In this document: one piece after another, positions 1-8,885 of the stretch
How the letters are laid out: each line of letters begins with the position of its first letter
Numbering within the stretch: the first letter of the stretch is position 1
Source of the DNA: Deltaproteobacteria bacterium
GTDB taxonomy: Bacteria; Desulfobacterota; Binatia; Binatales; Binataceae
Length of the DNA stretch: 46,454 bases
Assembly: GCA_019237115.1 (NCBI GenBank)
Contig: JAFAHS010000352.1
Location: 1 to 46,454, forward strand
Direction: 5' to 3'
Made by a program: the position numbers and the translations under genes
The notes under the pieces: generated by a model
The model's database searches: none
The model's input: only the letters and a program-made list of their open reading frames with translations
Told to the model about the DNA's origin: nothing

Positions 1-196
1 TCGTCGAGTCCGCGAGCGTGCGGCCGTCGTCAAGAATCAGGGCGGGAACTTCCGCGCGCGGGTTGGCCCCCAACAGGTCCGGTTTGTGATCCAGGGAATA
101 ACAGCGATCGACGGGCTCGTAGCTGAGGCCCTTGAAGTCCAGCGCCATGCGAACTTTGCGCGCGTATGGACTCGTGGCGAACGTGAACAGCCGCAT
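1..196 (-). CDS. Glutathione S-transferase, N-terminal part (partial)
   Basis: Only the first 65 codons lie in the window; the gene runs off the left edge. The start ATG at 196 is preceded by a good ribosome site (GAGGAGGA on the minus strand, 201-208). The peptide begins MRLFTFATSPYARKVRMAL and continues through NPRAEVPAL and DDGRTLADST. This is the thioredoxin-fold N-domain of GSTs: an S-P-x-x-x-K-V-R active-site region, the cis-proline V-P that contacts the glutathione backbone, and the D-S element that binds the gamma-glutamyl group. The likely role is cytosolic glutathione conjugation or a maleylacetoacetate-isomerase-like reaction. The C-terminal domain that sets the subclass is outside the window. 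Confidence 0.85.
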   Translation of the reverse strand, partial: MRLFTFATSPYARKVRMALDFKGLSYEPVDRCYSLDHKPDLLGANPRAEVPALILDDGRTLADST

Positions 197-362
197 CGGT
201 CTCCTCCTCGCCGAACCGATGAAGAGATTAACTACTAGGGCGGCAAAAATACATGAGTACGAGCGCTGATTGCGGCACCTTCAGCGAGACCGCCGCATTT
301 CGAACCCCGGAGCGCCCGACAGAACCGGTTGCGGTCCTGATGACTCGATGGCTGACCTTTCT

Positions 363-1373
363 TTACTTGAATGCAGGCAGCACCTCGCCTCCGAAGCGCT
401 CCAGGGATCGGCGCGCCCTGGCGGGATCCAGGCCGGGTAGCTGTGCAACCGTAATCAGGTCGGTTATCGGACCTGACTCGAGCACTTCCGTGAGGCGCGC
501 GCGGACTTCCTGGGGCGGGCCCAGAATGCTGGTGTGCTTCAACCGCTCGGGATCGGGCCGGATCAGCACCTTGCTCATGTCGGTGGTACTGGCCGCCGCG
601 CTGAGCCACTTGCCGTAGTGCTCGGCCTGATACATAAGCGCGTCGCCGACCTCCTGCCATGCCGCTTGCGCGGTGGCCGCGATGTAGACGACGCGGCTGT
701 TGACCAGGCTGAAGTCCGCCGGATTGCGCCCGGCCTGCTTGAGCGCCTCCGTATAAATCCCCATTTCCTTGCGTCCGCCGACACATGCAAACGACAATCC
801 CATCTTCGCCGCACGCCGAATCGCTCTCGGCGCTCCCGCCCCCCACAACAATTCCGGATAGGGACGGCTTGCCGGGGTGGGCAGCACCCGCACGTCGTGG
901 AAGTGAAAATATTTGCCCTCGAAGCTGAAGCGCTGGCCGGTCCACGCCAGCTTTAGAATTTCGATGGTTTCCAGGGTACGGCCCAGGCGCTCCGCGCGAG
1001 GCACTCCAAACCCATCGAACTCTTCCTGCCGGTAACCCTGCCCCAGCCCCAGACGCAGACGCCCGTTCGAGATAACGTCCACCACCGCCGCGTCTTCAGC
1101 AAGTTTGAGCGGATGCTGAAAGGGCGCCAGCAGAACGAAGGTCCCGATGGTAACGCGCTTGGTGCGCGCCGCTATCGCGGCCGCTGCCGGGAGCATCGCC
1201 GGAAGATAACCATCGTCGGTGAAGTGATGCTCGGTTAGCCAAATCGAGTCGAAGCCGAGCGCCTCGGCCAATTCCACCTGCTCCAATGATTCACGATAGA
1301 GCGTGGCAAAGCTGCGCCCGGATTCGGGGGGATTGCGGAAGTCAAGCTGATAACCGAATCTTACTTTGCGCAT
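363..1373 (-). CDS. LLM class flavin-dependent oxidoreductase (luciferase-like)
   Basis: This 336-aa protein has the bacterial-luciferase TIM-barrel signature. It shows an early WLTEHHF segment, TKRVTIGTFVLLAPFQHPL, and the NGRLRLGLGQGYRQEEFDGFGV stretch around residues 100-125 that binds the flavin phosphate region. Family members are cytosolic monooxygenases or F420-dependent oxidoreductases; substrates range from alkanes to aromatics and cannot be assigned here. The start ATG at 1373 opens directly on the conserved first beta strand (RKVRFGYQLDF), although the ribosome site is weak. It lies 177 nt downstream of an SDR on the same strand and may be co-transcribed with it. FMN versus F420 use is undecided. 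Confidence 0.88.
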   Translation of the reverse strand: MRKVRFGYQLDFRNPPESGRSFATLYRESLEQVELAEALGFDSIWLTEHHFTDDGYLPAMLPAAAAIAARTKRVTIGTFVLLAPFQHPLKLAEDAAVVDVISNGRLRLGLGQGYRQEEFDGFGVPRAERLGRTLETIEILKLAWTGQRFSFEGKYFHFHDVRVLPTPASRPYPELLWGAGAPRAIRRAAKMGLSFACVGGRKEMGIYTEALKQAGRNPADFSLVNSRVVYIAATAQAAWQEVGDALMYQAEHYGKWLSAAASTTDMSKVLIRPDPERLKHTSILGPPQEVRARLTEVLESGPITDLITVAQLPGLDPARARRSLERFGGEVLPAFK

Positions 1374-1550
1374 ATTCGCGACCTGTGCGCCCTCTGGCGA
1401 TTTGTGAAACCCGGTGAAGGTTTTCAGGAGTTCGCCGCGTGGAGCGACTTCCCGCGTGCGGCGTCTGCCGGAACTGAGGTCCCCAGGGTCGTCGCTCGCA
1501 CGGTTCTACAGCTGGTCCCGGCCCGCCGGCCGGAGTTTCCTCACCCGCGC

Positions 1551-2330
1551 TCAACCCATCGACAGCCCGCCGTCCACGATCAGTTCCGTCCCGGTGATGT
1601 AGGAGGCGTCGTCGGAGAGCAGAAACACGATCGCTTTGGCGATCTCCCACGGAGTCCCCTGCCTGCGCAGCGGGATGCGTGGTGCGACCGCCGCTTCGCG
1701 ATCGCCGATTTCGCGCCGCACCATGGTGGAATTGATCAGCCCGGGCAGAATCGTGTTGACCCGGATCTTGTCTCGCGCGTGGGACGCCGCAGCGGAGCGT
1801 GACAATCCGAGCAGCGCAGCCTTGGTGGCCTCGTACGGAATGAGCCGATTGCTCCGTAGCGCTGCCATCGACGAGACGTTTACAATTGCGCCGCCCCCAG
1901 CTTTCGCAATTTCCGGCACGGCGTAGCGCATCGTAAGGAAATGGCTTCGCAGGTTCACCGCGACCATCCGGTCAAATTGCTCGGTCGTGGTCTTGAGCAA
2001 GTTGCCACCAATTCCGATTCCAACATTGTTAACCAGCAGCTGCAGAGCGCCGAATTCGCGGACCGTCGCCTCGACCGCCCCGCGACAGTCCTCCTCCCTG
2101 CTCGCATCGCACGCCACTGCCCCGGCGCGGCCGCCTTCGGACCGGATGGCGGTGGCGGTTTCCTCCGCCAGGGCGAGCTTGAGATCGGACACCATCACTG
2201 CTGCGCCCTCGCGCGCGCACATAATCGCCGTCGCGCGCCCGTTGCCGATGGCGAGTGTCTCGCCCGTGTTGGGAGGTCCGTCGGCACCCCCGCCGATGAT
2301 CAAGGCAATCTTGCCGTCGAGCCGACCCAT
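1551..2330 (-). CDS. SDR family NAD(P)-dependent oxidoreductase
   Basis: This 259-aa short-chain dehydrogenase has a Rossmann fold, NNVG at residues 101-104, a catalytic Ser at 153/154, Tyr166 and Lys170 (YEATK), and the C-terminal ITGTELIVDGG typical of classical SDRs. The start at 2330 was chosen over in-frame upstream starts because AAGGAG sits 7-13 nt before it and the protein then begins MGRLDGKIAL as the family does. The glycine-rich loop is unusual: instead of the short TGxxxGIG it reads GGGADGPP at 13-20, then a spacer, then IGNGRA at 28-33. That lengthens the cofactor loop by roughly ten residues. Substrate is unknown; neighbours suggest an alcohol or ketone from oxidative degradation. 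Confidence 0.9.
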   Translation of the reverse strand: MGRLDGKIALIIGGGADGPPNTGETLAIGNGRATAIMCAREGAAVMVSDLKLALAEETATAIRSEGGRAGAVACDASREEDCRGAVEATVREFGALQLLVNNVGIGIGGNLLKTTTEQFDRMVAVNLRSHFLTMRYAVPEIAKAGGGAIVNVSSMAALRSNRLIPYEATKAALLGLSRSAAASHARDKIRVNTILPGLINSTMVRREIGDREAAVAPRIPLRRQGTPWEIAKAIVFLLSDDASYITGTELIVDGGLSMG

Positions 2331-2740
2331 CGTCGTCTCCTTCGCGGTGGATGAATTGAGACATAGCGCAGTCGCTGCGGACTTGAATAGTGCACACGCC
2401 CAGGTCGGTTTCCCTGCTTGTTCGACAAGCAAAACGCCACACCAGGTGAAGGATCCGGTTCAATTGCGCCTTGCTTTCGCGGCCCAGCTCCGAAAATTCC
2501 AAACAACCTCGAGCGCATGGCTGAAGGTGGTGAAGCAACCTCAGAAAACACCACCATCGGGCGGGCCGTCAAACGGCGTACTAAAAGCGGAGTCTGCAGC
2601 TGACCCGCACAGAGCCAGGGAGCGTCGCGGGACCGGCGCCGCAAGTAAACCCACGGCAGTGGGCCGATTGTTCTGCGTCGTACCCATAGCCCTTGCATGG
2701 TAGTCTTGCGGCGCGAGTTTTCCGCGACGGGGCTAACCAG
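2331..2740. other. Divergent intergenic region, SDR / GH15
   Basis: This 410-nt gap separates the minus-strand SDR from the plus-strand GH15 gene, so promoters for both should lie here. Several short open frames occur but none has a convincing ribosome site or protein-like composition. I see no strong inverted repeat, terminator or sigma-70 promoter that I would defend. Confidence 0.4.
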
Positions 2741-4537
2741 GTGAACCTGACCATCGAAGACTACGGCCTTATAGGCAATACCCGCAGCGCCGCGCTGGTC
2801 GGCCGCAACGGCTCGATAGATTGGCTATGCCTGCCGCGCTTCGACTCGGGGGCATGTTTCGCCGCGCTGCTCGGCGATCGAACCAATGGCCGCTGGCAAA
2901 TCGAACCGGCCGGCGACGTTATTCGGGTGACGCGCAAGTACCGGGGCGACACCCTCATCCTCGAGACGACCTTCGAGACCGCTCACGGCTGCGCGACGCT
3001 GATCGATTTCATGCCCATTCCCAAGCGCGAAGATCGGGTGGACCTGGTCCGTCTGGTCCGATGCATGTCGGGCAGCATCACCATGCGCACCGAATTCATC
3101 CTGCGCTTCGGCTATGGTCGCGAGATCCCGTGGGTGCGCCGCGCCGACTACGGTCTACGGGCGATGGCAGGACCCGACGCGGTCGAGTTACGGTCGCCCA
3201 TTCGACTACTGGGCCACAACCTCGCTCACAGCGCCGAATTCTCGCTCACGGCGAACCAGGAGGTTTCCTTCAACCTGGTTTGGTATCCGTCCCATCGCCC
3301 TACTCCTCATGGCAACGACGCTAACGCGTTGCTCTCCGCCAACGAGAAGTGGTGGAGCGACTGGTCCGCAAGGTGCAAGTGGACCGGCGAATGGCGCGAT
3401 TCCGTCATGCGCTCCCTCATCACCTTGAAAGCGCTCAGCTACGCACCGACCGGCGGGATGGTTGCCGCACCTACTACCTCGCTGCCGGAAGCCCTGGGCG
3501 GAGTGCGCAACTGGGACTATCGATTTTGCTGGCTGCGCGATGCAACCCTGACGTTGTATGCGTTGCTGATCGCAGGGTACACGCAGGAGGCTCGTTCGTG
3601 GCGGGAGTGGCTGGTCCGCGCCGTGGCAGGTCACCCGCAGGAAATGCAGATCATGTACGGACTGGCCGGGGAGCGCCAATTGACCGAGCGTGAGGTGCCG
3701 TGGCTGCCGGGCTATTCCAACAGTCGGCCGGTGCGCATCGGCAACGCCGCCCACGAACAGTTCCAGCTCGACGTATATGGCGAGGTGATGGACACCATGC
3801 ACGTTGCGCGCAAGCATCGCGTGCCGGAACAGAACTATGCGTGGGCGCTCGAAAAGAAGCTCATGGACTACCTGGAGTCGGCCTGGGATCAGCCCGACGA
3901 AGGTATCTGGGAGGTGCGCGGGCCACGCCGCCATTTCACCCATTCGAAGGTGATGGCGTGGGTCGCGGTCGATCGCGCAGTCAAGGCTGTCGAAAAGTTC
4001 AATCTCAATGGCCCCGTCGAGCAATGGCGCTCGCTGCGTCAGCTAATCCACGACGACGTTTGCCGCAACGGTTACAACGCAACCCGCGACGCCTTCGTCC
4101 AGTACTACGGCGCGACCTCGCTGGATGCTTCGGTTCTGATGATGCCGCTGGTGGGTTTTCTTCCGGCAACCGATCCCCGGGTCGTCGGCACGCTCGCGGC
4201 CATCGAAAAGGAACTGATGGTCGATGGGTTCGTGCTGCGCTATTCAGGGTCCGGCAATGTCGATGGGTTGCCCAGCGGCGAGGGCGCGTTTCTCGCCTGT
4301 ACCTATTGGTATGCGGACAATCTGGCCGCACTGGGCCGAACCGATCAAGCTCGCGCCATTTTCGAACGGCTGCTTGGAATCTCCAACGACCTTGGCTTGC
4401 TCGCGGAAGAATACGATCCCGCCGGCAGGCGCCAGCTCGGGAATTTTCCGCAGGCTTTCACCCACGTCTGCTTGATCAACACCGCACACAATCTGGCCGG
4501 CCGGCGCAAACCCGCGGTGGAGCGCGCCGCGGAGTAG
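2741..4537 (+). CDS. Glycoside hydrolase family 15 protein (glucoamylase/trehalase-like)
   Basis: This 598-aa protein matches the bacterial GH15 glucoamylase/trehalase group over its full length. The N-terminal super-beta-sandwich begins IEDYGLIGNTRSAALVGRNG and GSIDWLCLPRFDS. The (alpha/alpha)6 barrel carries GGVRNWDYRFCWLRDATLT, DEGIWEVRG with candidate catalytic acid Glu391, and LLAEEYDP with candidate base Glu556/557. It should hydrolyse alpha-glucosidic bonds of maltodextrin or trehalose by inversion. The GTG at 2741 is preferred because homology starts about ten residues before IEDYGLIG; an in-frame ATG at 2693 would add 16 non-conserved residues. Neither start has a strong ribosome site. 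No signal peptide is apparent, so it is probably cytosolic. It converges on the Rieske gene with an 11-nt gap. Confidence 0.9.
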   Translation: MNLTIEDYGLIGNTRSAALVGRNGSIDWLCLPRFDSGACFAALLGDRTNGRWQIEPAGDVIRVTRKYRGDTLILETTFETAHGCATLIDFMPIPKREDRVDLVRLVRCMSGSITMRTEFILRFGYGREIPWVRRADYGLRAMAGPDAVELRSPIRLLGHNLAHSAEFSLTANQEVSFNLVWYPSHRPTPHGNDANALLSANEKWWSDWSARCKWTGEWRDSVMRSLITLKALSYAPTGGMVAAPTTSLPEALGGVRNWDYRFCWLRDATLTLYALLIAGYTQEARSWREWLVRAVAGHPQEMQIMYGLAGERQLTEREVPWLPGYSNSRPVRIGNAAHEQFQLDVYGEVMDTMHVARKHRVPEQNYAWALEKKLMDYLESAWDQPDEGIWEVRGPRRHFTHSKVMAWVAVDRAVKAVEKFNLNGPVEQWRSLRQLIHDDVCRNGYNATRDAFVQYYGATSLDASVLMMPLVGFLPATDPRVVGTLAAIEKELMVDGFVLRYSGSGNVDGLPSGEGAFLACTYWYADNLAALGRTDQARAIFERLLGISNDLGLLAEEYDPAGRRQLGNFPQAFTHVCLINTAHNLAGRRKPAVERAAE

Positions 4538-4548
4538 CTTCGGGCCCT

Positions 4549-5538
4549 TCAATCGAAACGGACCGCGGGTCGGCTACGCGGAAACCTCTTCACGTACTGA
4601 AAGAACATGGCGAGGGCTCGATCGGCCTCGATAAGGACGCCCTCATGAAAATGCGCGGTGCTCAGTACCGGCGTGTCTTCCTCGATGAGGCGCTTGAAAA
4701 ATGCCTCACCAACCTGTAGCTGCCGGTCCCGCTGCTCCGGGGCTGCCTCCGAACGCGGCGTCGCGGTGACCATCCATCCGACGGTCCGTCCATCCGGGGT
4801 CGGGGTTCCGGTTGCCATCGAGCAAACGCTCGTCCCGTTGAGTTTGCCGGCCAGCGCGATGGTGTTGGTGCCGGTCACGCGAATACATTGATCGAACACT
4901 CCGAGGTTGGGATCTTCGAAGCGCACGTCGTATTGAATCCGGTAGTCGCCGACCTGAATTTGCTTCGGATCGAAATCGATTTTCAGACCGTGCAGCACCC
5001 GCAGATGCTGAAAGTCCATCGAATTGGTAAACGGCACCCACGGTTCGACCGGAAGGTCGAAGGCCTCGATGGTGCGATACTCCAGTTCGGCCTCCTGATA
5101 CCCGGCAAACTCCGGGACCTCGAACAACGGCTGCTCGCCGTTGAACGCCCAGATGAGTCCCCATTTTTCGGCGGTCGGAAACTTGAAGACCCGCGCCGCC
5201 CGGGGAATCTTGTCCGCCGCTGGAATTTTGGTGCACTTGCCGTCGGGACCGTATTGCCAATGATGGAACGCGCACCGCACATCCTCGCCGATGACCTTCC
5301 CGACTCCGAGATCGGCGCCCAGGTGACGACAGTAGGCGCTCATGACCGACGCCCGCCCGCTCTCACCCCGATAGACAATCGCGCGCCCCTCCAGGAAATC
5401 ACGTCCAAGTACCTGACCGGGCGCTACTTCTTCGGAGCGCGCGATCGCGTACCAGCTCGCATGGAACCCTGGCGAAGACCGCGAGGTGCGGCTCGATAAG
5501 CCCGATCGCGCCGATGAGCGTGCTGTCCCGGCTGCCAT
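4549..5538 (-). CDS. Rieske [2Fe-2S] oxygenase, alpha-subunit type
   Basis: This 329-aa protein has both oxygenase metal centres. The Rieske cluster ligands are Cys70-x-His72 and Cys89-x-x-His92. The mononuclear iron site follows the pattern Asn172, Asp175, His178, His183 (NSMDFQHLRVLHG). The family inserts oxygen into aromatics or demethylates/hydroxylates other substrates, fed by a separate reductase; no ferredoxin or reductase gene is adjacent. The start ATG at 5538 has a strong GGAGGAAA site. It is 24 nt downstream of the bicupin gene on the same strand, so the two are likely one transcript. At 329 residues it is shorter than classic ring-hydroxylating dioxygenase alpha subunits (about 450) and closer to the one-component monooxygenase group. 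Confidence 0.9.
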   Translation of the reverse strand: MAAGTARSSARSGLSSRTSRSSPGFHASWYAIARSEEVAPGQVLGRDFLEGRAIVYRGESGRASVMSAYCRHLGADLGVGKVIGEDVRCAFHHWQYGPDGKCTKIPAADKIPRAARVFKFPTAEKWGLIWAFNGEQPLFEVPEFAGYQEAELEYRTIEAFDLPVEPWVPFTNSMDFQHLRVLHGLKIDFDPKQIQVGDYRIQYDVRFEDPNLGVFDQCIRVTGTNTIALAGKLNGTSVCSMATGTPTPDGRTVGWMVTATPRSEAAPEQRDRQLQVGEAFFKRLIEEDTPVLSTAHFHEGVLIEADRALAMFFQYVKRFPRSRPAVRFD

Positions 5539-5562
5539 GATTTCCTCCCTAGGGTGTCGCCC

Positions 5563-6405
5563 TCAGCTGAACAGCGGCAGCCTTATTTCGAACATCAGCA
5601 CATCTTCGTCGATCTCCAGCGTCTTGCCGGAGTCGGCCGCGTCGACACGCAGAGCCGAAAGCGCGTCAATCGGATCGTCAGAGGCCGAAGCGTGCAGGGC
5701 CCCGTTTACCACGAACAGCAGTTCGCATCTCGCCAGGTTGTGAATCACGTGTTTGGCGCCGCGGGGCCCGCGGATGAAGCTTAGTTCGAGACCGCGCTCG
5801 CCAAATGCGCCCAGTCGCTTGACCTCGACTCCGCCGTCGCTCGCGCTCCAATTGAAATTGTCGGGGAACATCACGACCGGCTCGTCGAACCGCGGCGCCG
5901 GATACCTTACCTCGCGGCGCATCACATGCTCCCAGACCGCTTCATAGCCGTCTTTCCGACCGGTGCGTCGGTCGGGAGTGGTCCGCGTGAATACTCCGCG
6001 CTCGAAGGTTCCATAGTCGCAAAGTTGCTGGTACCCCGCGCTCAACTGGTCGTAACTCATGAAGCCGTAACCGCTCGCGCCCCCCATCTGCAGCACCAGC
6101 GTTACTGACACGGCGGTATCCTGCTGCGGTCCGTAAAAGGTGCCCTCGGGAAAATAGCCGACCGCCCCCCGCTCCAGGTTTTTGCCCGGAGCGTAGTTCA
6201 TGACGCCTTCCAGGCAGAAACGGACCTGATCGAAGTTGTGACGATGGCGCGGCGTGTAATAGTCGCCTGCCGTGCGTACGAGACTCAACTCAAAGTTGTC
6301 GGCGACGCCCGGGGTTCCCTGGATCAGCCGCTTGAAGTCGATACCGCCTGAACGATGCCCGGAGACCGGTCCGAAGGTCATCCGCGATCCATGCGCCACG
6401 TGCAT
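5563..6405 (-). CDS. Bicupin-like protein, possible partner of the Rieske oxygenase
   Basis: This 280-aa protein appears to contain two cupin modules. The first, around residues 45-95, has PRHRHNFDQVRFCLEG with two His and downstream YFPEGTFYGP. The second, around 195-270, has KHVIHNLARCELLFVVNGAL and a C-terminal hydrophobic strand. Cupins of this size are cytosolic metal-dependent dioxygenases, isomerases or ligand-binding proteins. The first module has plausible metal ligands (His-x-His and a Gln); the second is more degenerate and may be structural. It lies immediately upstream of the Rieske gene (24 nt). An alternative start is the Met nine residues in. Function is unassigned. Confidence 0.75.
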   Translation of the reverse strand: MHVAHGSRMTFGPVSGHRSGGIDFKRLIQGTPGVADNFELSLVRTAGDYYTPRHRHNFDQVRFCLEGVMNYAPGKNLERGAVGYFPEGTFYGPQQDTAVSVTLVLQMGGASGYGFMSYDQLSAGYQQLCDYGTFERGVFTRTTPDRRTGRKDGYEAVWEHVMRREVRYPAPRFDEPVVMFPDNFNWSASDGGVEVKRLGAFGERGLELSFIRGPRGAKHVIHNLARCELLFVVNGALHASASDDPIDALSALRVDAADSGKTLEIDEDVLMFEIRLPLFS

Positions 6406-6488
6406 AATGGCGCCTGTACCGCGTGGGGCTGGATTGCGTCAAGCCCATTTCCGATCCCTCCAATCCTCGGACCGGCGACGCCGTGCTG

Positions 6489-8792
6489 CTATTTGAGCAG
6501 TTGGAACAGATTGCTGTAGTCATCGGTCCAGGGGCGGACGCGCCGCAGCCCATCGCGCGATTTCAGGCGGCCCGCAATTTGCGGCTGGCCAAGCACCTTG
6601 TCGTTGCGAGCAAGCAGGACCCAGTCGCTCGCCCAGTTCATCGCGTCCTTTTCCTCGCAGCTTACGAAGCCGTAACGCAGATTCAGGGCGCGGCTGTTCT
6701 CGGCGAGCACCGGGCGCAGATCGAGAAACAGGTTGGAGACGTGAACCGCCAGGACGCCGTCCGGGGAGAGCTCGGCCAGGTAGACGAGCATCGCCTGGCG
6801 GGTCAGCAGATGAGTCGGGACCGAGTCTCCGTTAAACGCATCGACGACCAGCACGTCGAATTGCTGGGAACGTCCTTCAGCGACTTCACGCTCCATCGAA
6901 AGCCGCGCATCGCCGGGAACGATGGCGACCTTCGCGCTGGAATCGCGAAGATAGCTGAAATACCCGTTCGGGTCGCTGGCCAGGTTGATGATGGTGGGAT
7001 TCACTTCATAGAAGCGGAAGTAGTCGCCCGGCCGACCCCACGCGGCCATGGTACCGACGCCGAGACCCACGATTCCGACGCGCAAGCTGGAATTCCCGTC
7101 CTCGGCGCGTCGTGGATGGTTCATCATTATCAGGCCGATCCCGCTGTCGATGTCGTAGTAGGTAGCCGGGTAGTAACGGGTTGCCGGCTCGCTCGACGAA
7201 AACAATTGCATGCCGTGCGAGATGCGACCGTTGAGAAGCCGATAGGAATGCCACTGATGCCCGGGGCCCTCGTTCTCGACCACGCGGAATACGCCGTAGA
7301 AGTTGCGCACGATCCACAGGGTGTCGTGGAGCGCCACTTCGATCGTTTTCACGTAGATGACACCGAGCACCGCGACGATGGCCAGCATTGAAACCTGCAG
7401 CACGAGTCCTGGTCTCGCCAGCCACCGAGGCCGATTCTTCCATCGTGGCAGCAGGGCGACCGCGGCGATCACGGTCAACACGACCGCCGAATAGATCCGG
7501 GTATGCTCGACCACTCGGATCAGCAGCGGGTAGCCGAGGGCCACCGCCAGGATTGCGATGCCCACCACCGGCGGGCGGCGATAGATCCACGACTGGCGAT
7601 CGCGCACCAGTGCAATCGCCATCAGTGCAACACTGGCCCACACCGCGAAGCGAAAGTCCCAAAACCCGCGGAACAGAAGCGGCGCGACGATGACCGACAA
7701 AACCCCACCCAGCACGCCGCCCGCGGAAACCAGCAGATAAAAGACCGTGAGATCGCGCCAGTGCGGTCGCAGACGGACCAGCTCTCCGTGACAAACCATG
7801 CATCCGGCGAACATCAGCAGAGAGAGATTTCCAACCTCGATGACGAGGGTGACGATCTGGGTCGAAAGGATTACCCGCCCGATCATGGGTGCGATCGCGT
7901 TGATATAGATCACGACCGGGAAGCTTGCGAAGATCGCGATGCCCAGCAACGGATGGAAAATTCCGCGCCGATACCAGCGGTCGCCGTCAAAACAGATGAT
8001 GAAGGACAGCAGATAGAGCGCGAGCGGAAGAATCCAGAGGAACGGAATCGGCGCGACGTCCTGGGTCATCTGACCGGTGGCCCCGTAGAGGAGAGCTGAA
8101 GCGCACGCGGCGAGCGCGATCCAGAGCACCTTGGTGCCTCGGCTGGCACCTACAGACTCGTCCGCGCCGGCGTGCGTCAGCCCCGGTCGGCTGCGAAGTG
8201 GCAGCGCGCACAGCAGCATTCCGATCGCAAACGCCACGTAGAGCACCGCCCACAAATTCGCCTGGGTCCGCAGAGTGAGAGTCGGCTCCACCACGAATGG
8301 ATAGGTCAGCAGAGCCAGCAGCGAACCAAGATTGGAAAGCGAGTAAAGACGGTAGACGGAAGCGCCGGGATAGATGCTCGCAAACCAGGACTGGAGCAGC
8401 GGCGCGGTCGCCGACAGCACGAAGTACGGTAATCCGACGCTCACCCCGAGCACGAGTAGAATACGCAGCACTGGAAACGCGGGATACGCGGACTTCCAGC
8501 CCGCGCCGGGCATGACCGGGGAATTTGACAGCAGCGCCAGGAGCAACATCGCGGTCACGCATAGCGCGATGAGGCCCACATGAATCATGAACTGGCGGCG
8601 CGGCGCCAGGTTCGTGCTGATCAGGTGCGCATAGGTATAGCCGGCGAGCAGAAGAGTCTGAAAAAACAACAAACAGGTCGTCCAGACCATCGCGGTGCCG
8701 CCGAACCACGGCAGCAGGTATTTGGCGATCATCGGCTCGATCTGGAAGAGCAGGAACGCGCCGATAAAAATCGTGAGGGCGTAGATGCGCAT
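6489..8792 (-). CDS. Fused multi-pass membrane protein / spermidine synthase-like methyltransferase fold
   Basis: This 767-aa protein has two halves. Residues 1 to about 480 are strongly hydrophobic, with many predicted membrane spans beginning YALTIFIGAFLLFQIEPMIA. The C-terminal half, about 490-767, is a polyamine-synthase-like Rossmann domain: GIVGLGVGTMAAW for the nucleotide-binding loop, FYEVNP for the acidic strand end, and VVDAFNGDSVP where spermidine synthases carry the catalytic Asp. This architecture is common in genomes as fused MFS/spermidine synthase, but its reaction is not established. Start ATG 8792 has little ribosome-site support. It follows an MmgE/PrpD gene on the same strand after 93 nt. 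Confidence 0.87.
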   Translation of the reverse strand: MRIYALTIFIGAFLLFQIEPMIAKYLLPWFGGTAMVWTTCLLFFQTLLLAGYTYAHLISTNLAPRRQFMIHVGLIALCVTAMLLLALLSNSPVMPGAGWKSAYPAFPVLRILLVLGVSVGLPYFVLSATAPLLQSWFASIYPGASVYRLYSLSNLGSLLALLTYPFVVEPTLTLRTQANLWAVLYVAFAIGMLLCALPLRSRPGLTHAGADESVGASRGTKVLWIALAACASALLYGATGQMTQDVAPIPFLWILPLALYLLSFIICFDGDRWYRRGIFHPLLGIAIFASFPVVIYINAIAPMIGRVILSTQIVTLVIEVGNLSLLMFAGCMVCHGELVRLRPHWRDLTVFYLLVSAGGVLGGVLSVIVAPLLFRGFWDFRFAVWASVALMAIALVRDRQSWIYRRPPVVGIAILAVALGYPLLIRVVEHTRIYSAVVLTVIAAVALLPRWKNRPRWLARPGLVLQVSMLAIVAVLGVIYVKTIEVALHDTLWIVRNFYGVFRVVENEGPGHQWHSYRLLNGRISHGMQLFSSSEPATRYYPATYYDIDSGIGLIMMNHPRRAEDGNSSLRVGIVGLGVGTMAAWGRPGDYFRFYEVNPTIINLASDPNGYFSYLRDSSAKVAIVPGDARLSMEREVAEGRSQQFDVLVVDAFNGDSVPTHLLTRQAMLVYLAELSPDGVLAVHVSNLFLDLRPVLAENSRALNLRYGFVSCEEKDAMNWASDWVLLARNDKVLGQPQIAGRLKSRDGLRRVRPWTDDYSNLFQLLK

Positions 8793-8885
8793 TTTAGGGG
8801 CGATGAATCGCCGACAGGTTAGCCTATGCGCGCCTGGACACGAAAGGCACCGCCTGTCGAACGCACTCGGCTGGGACCGACAACC

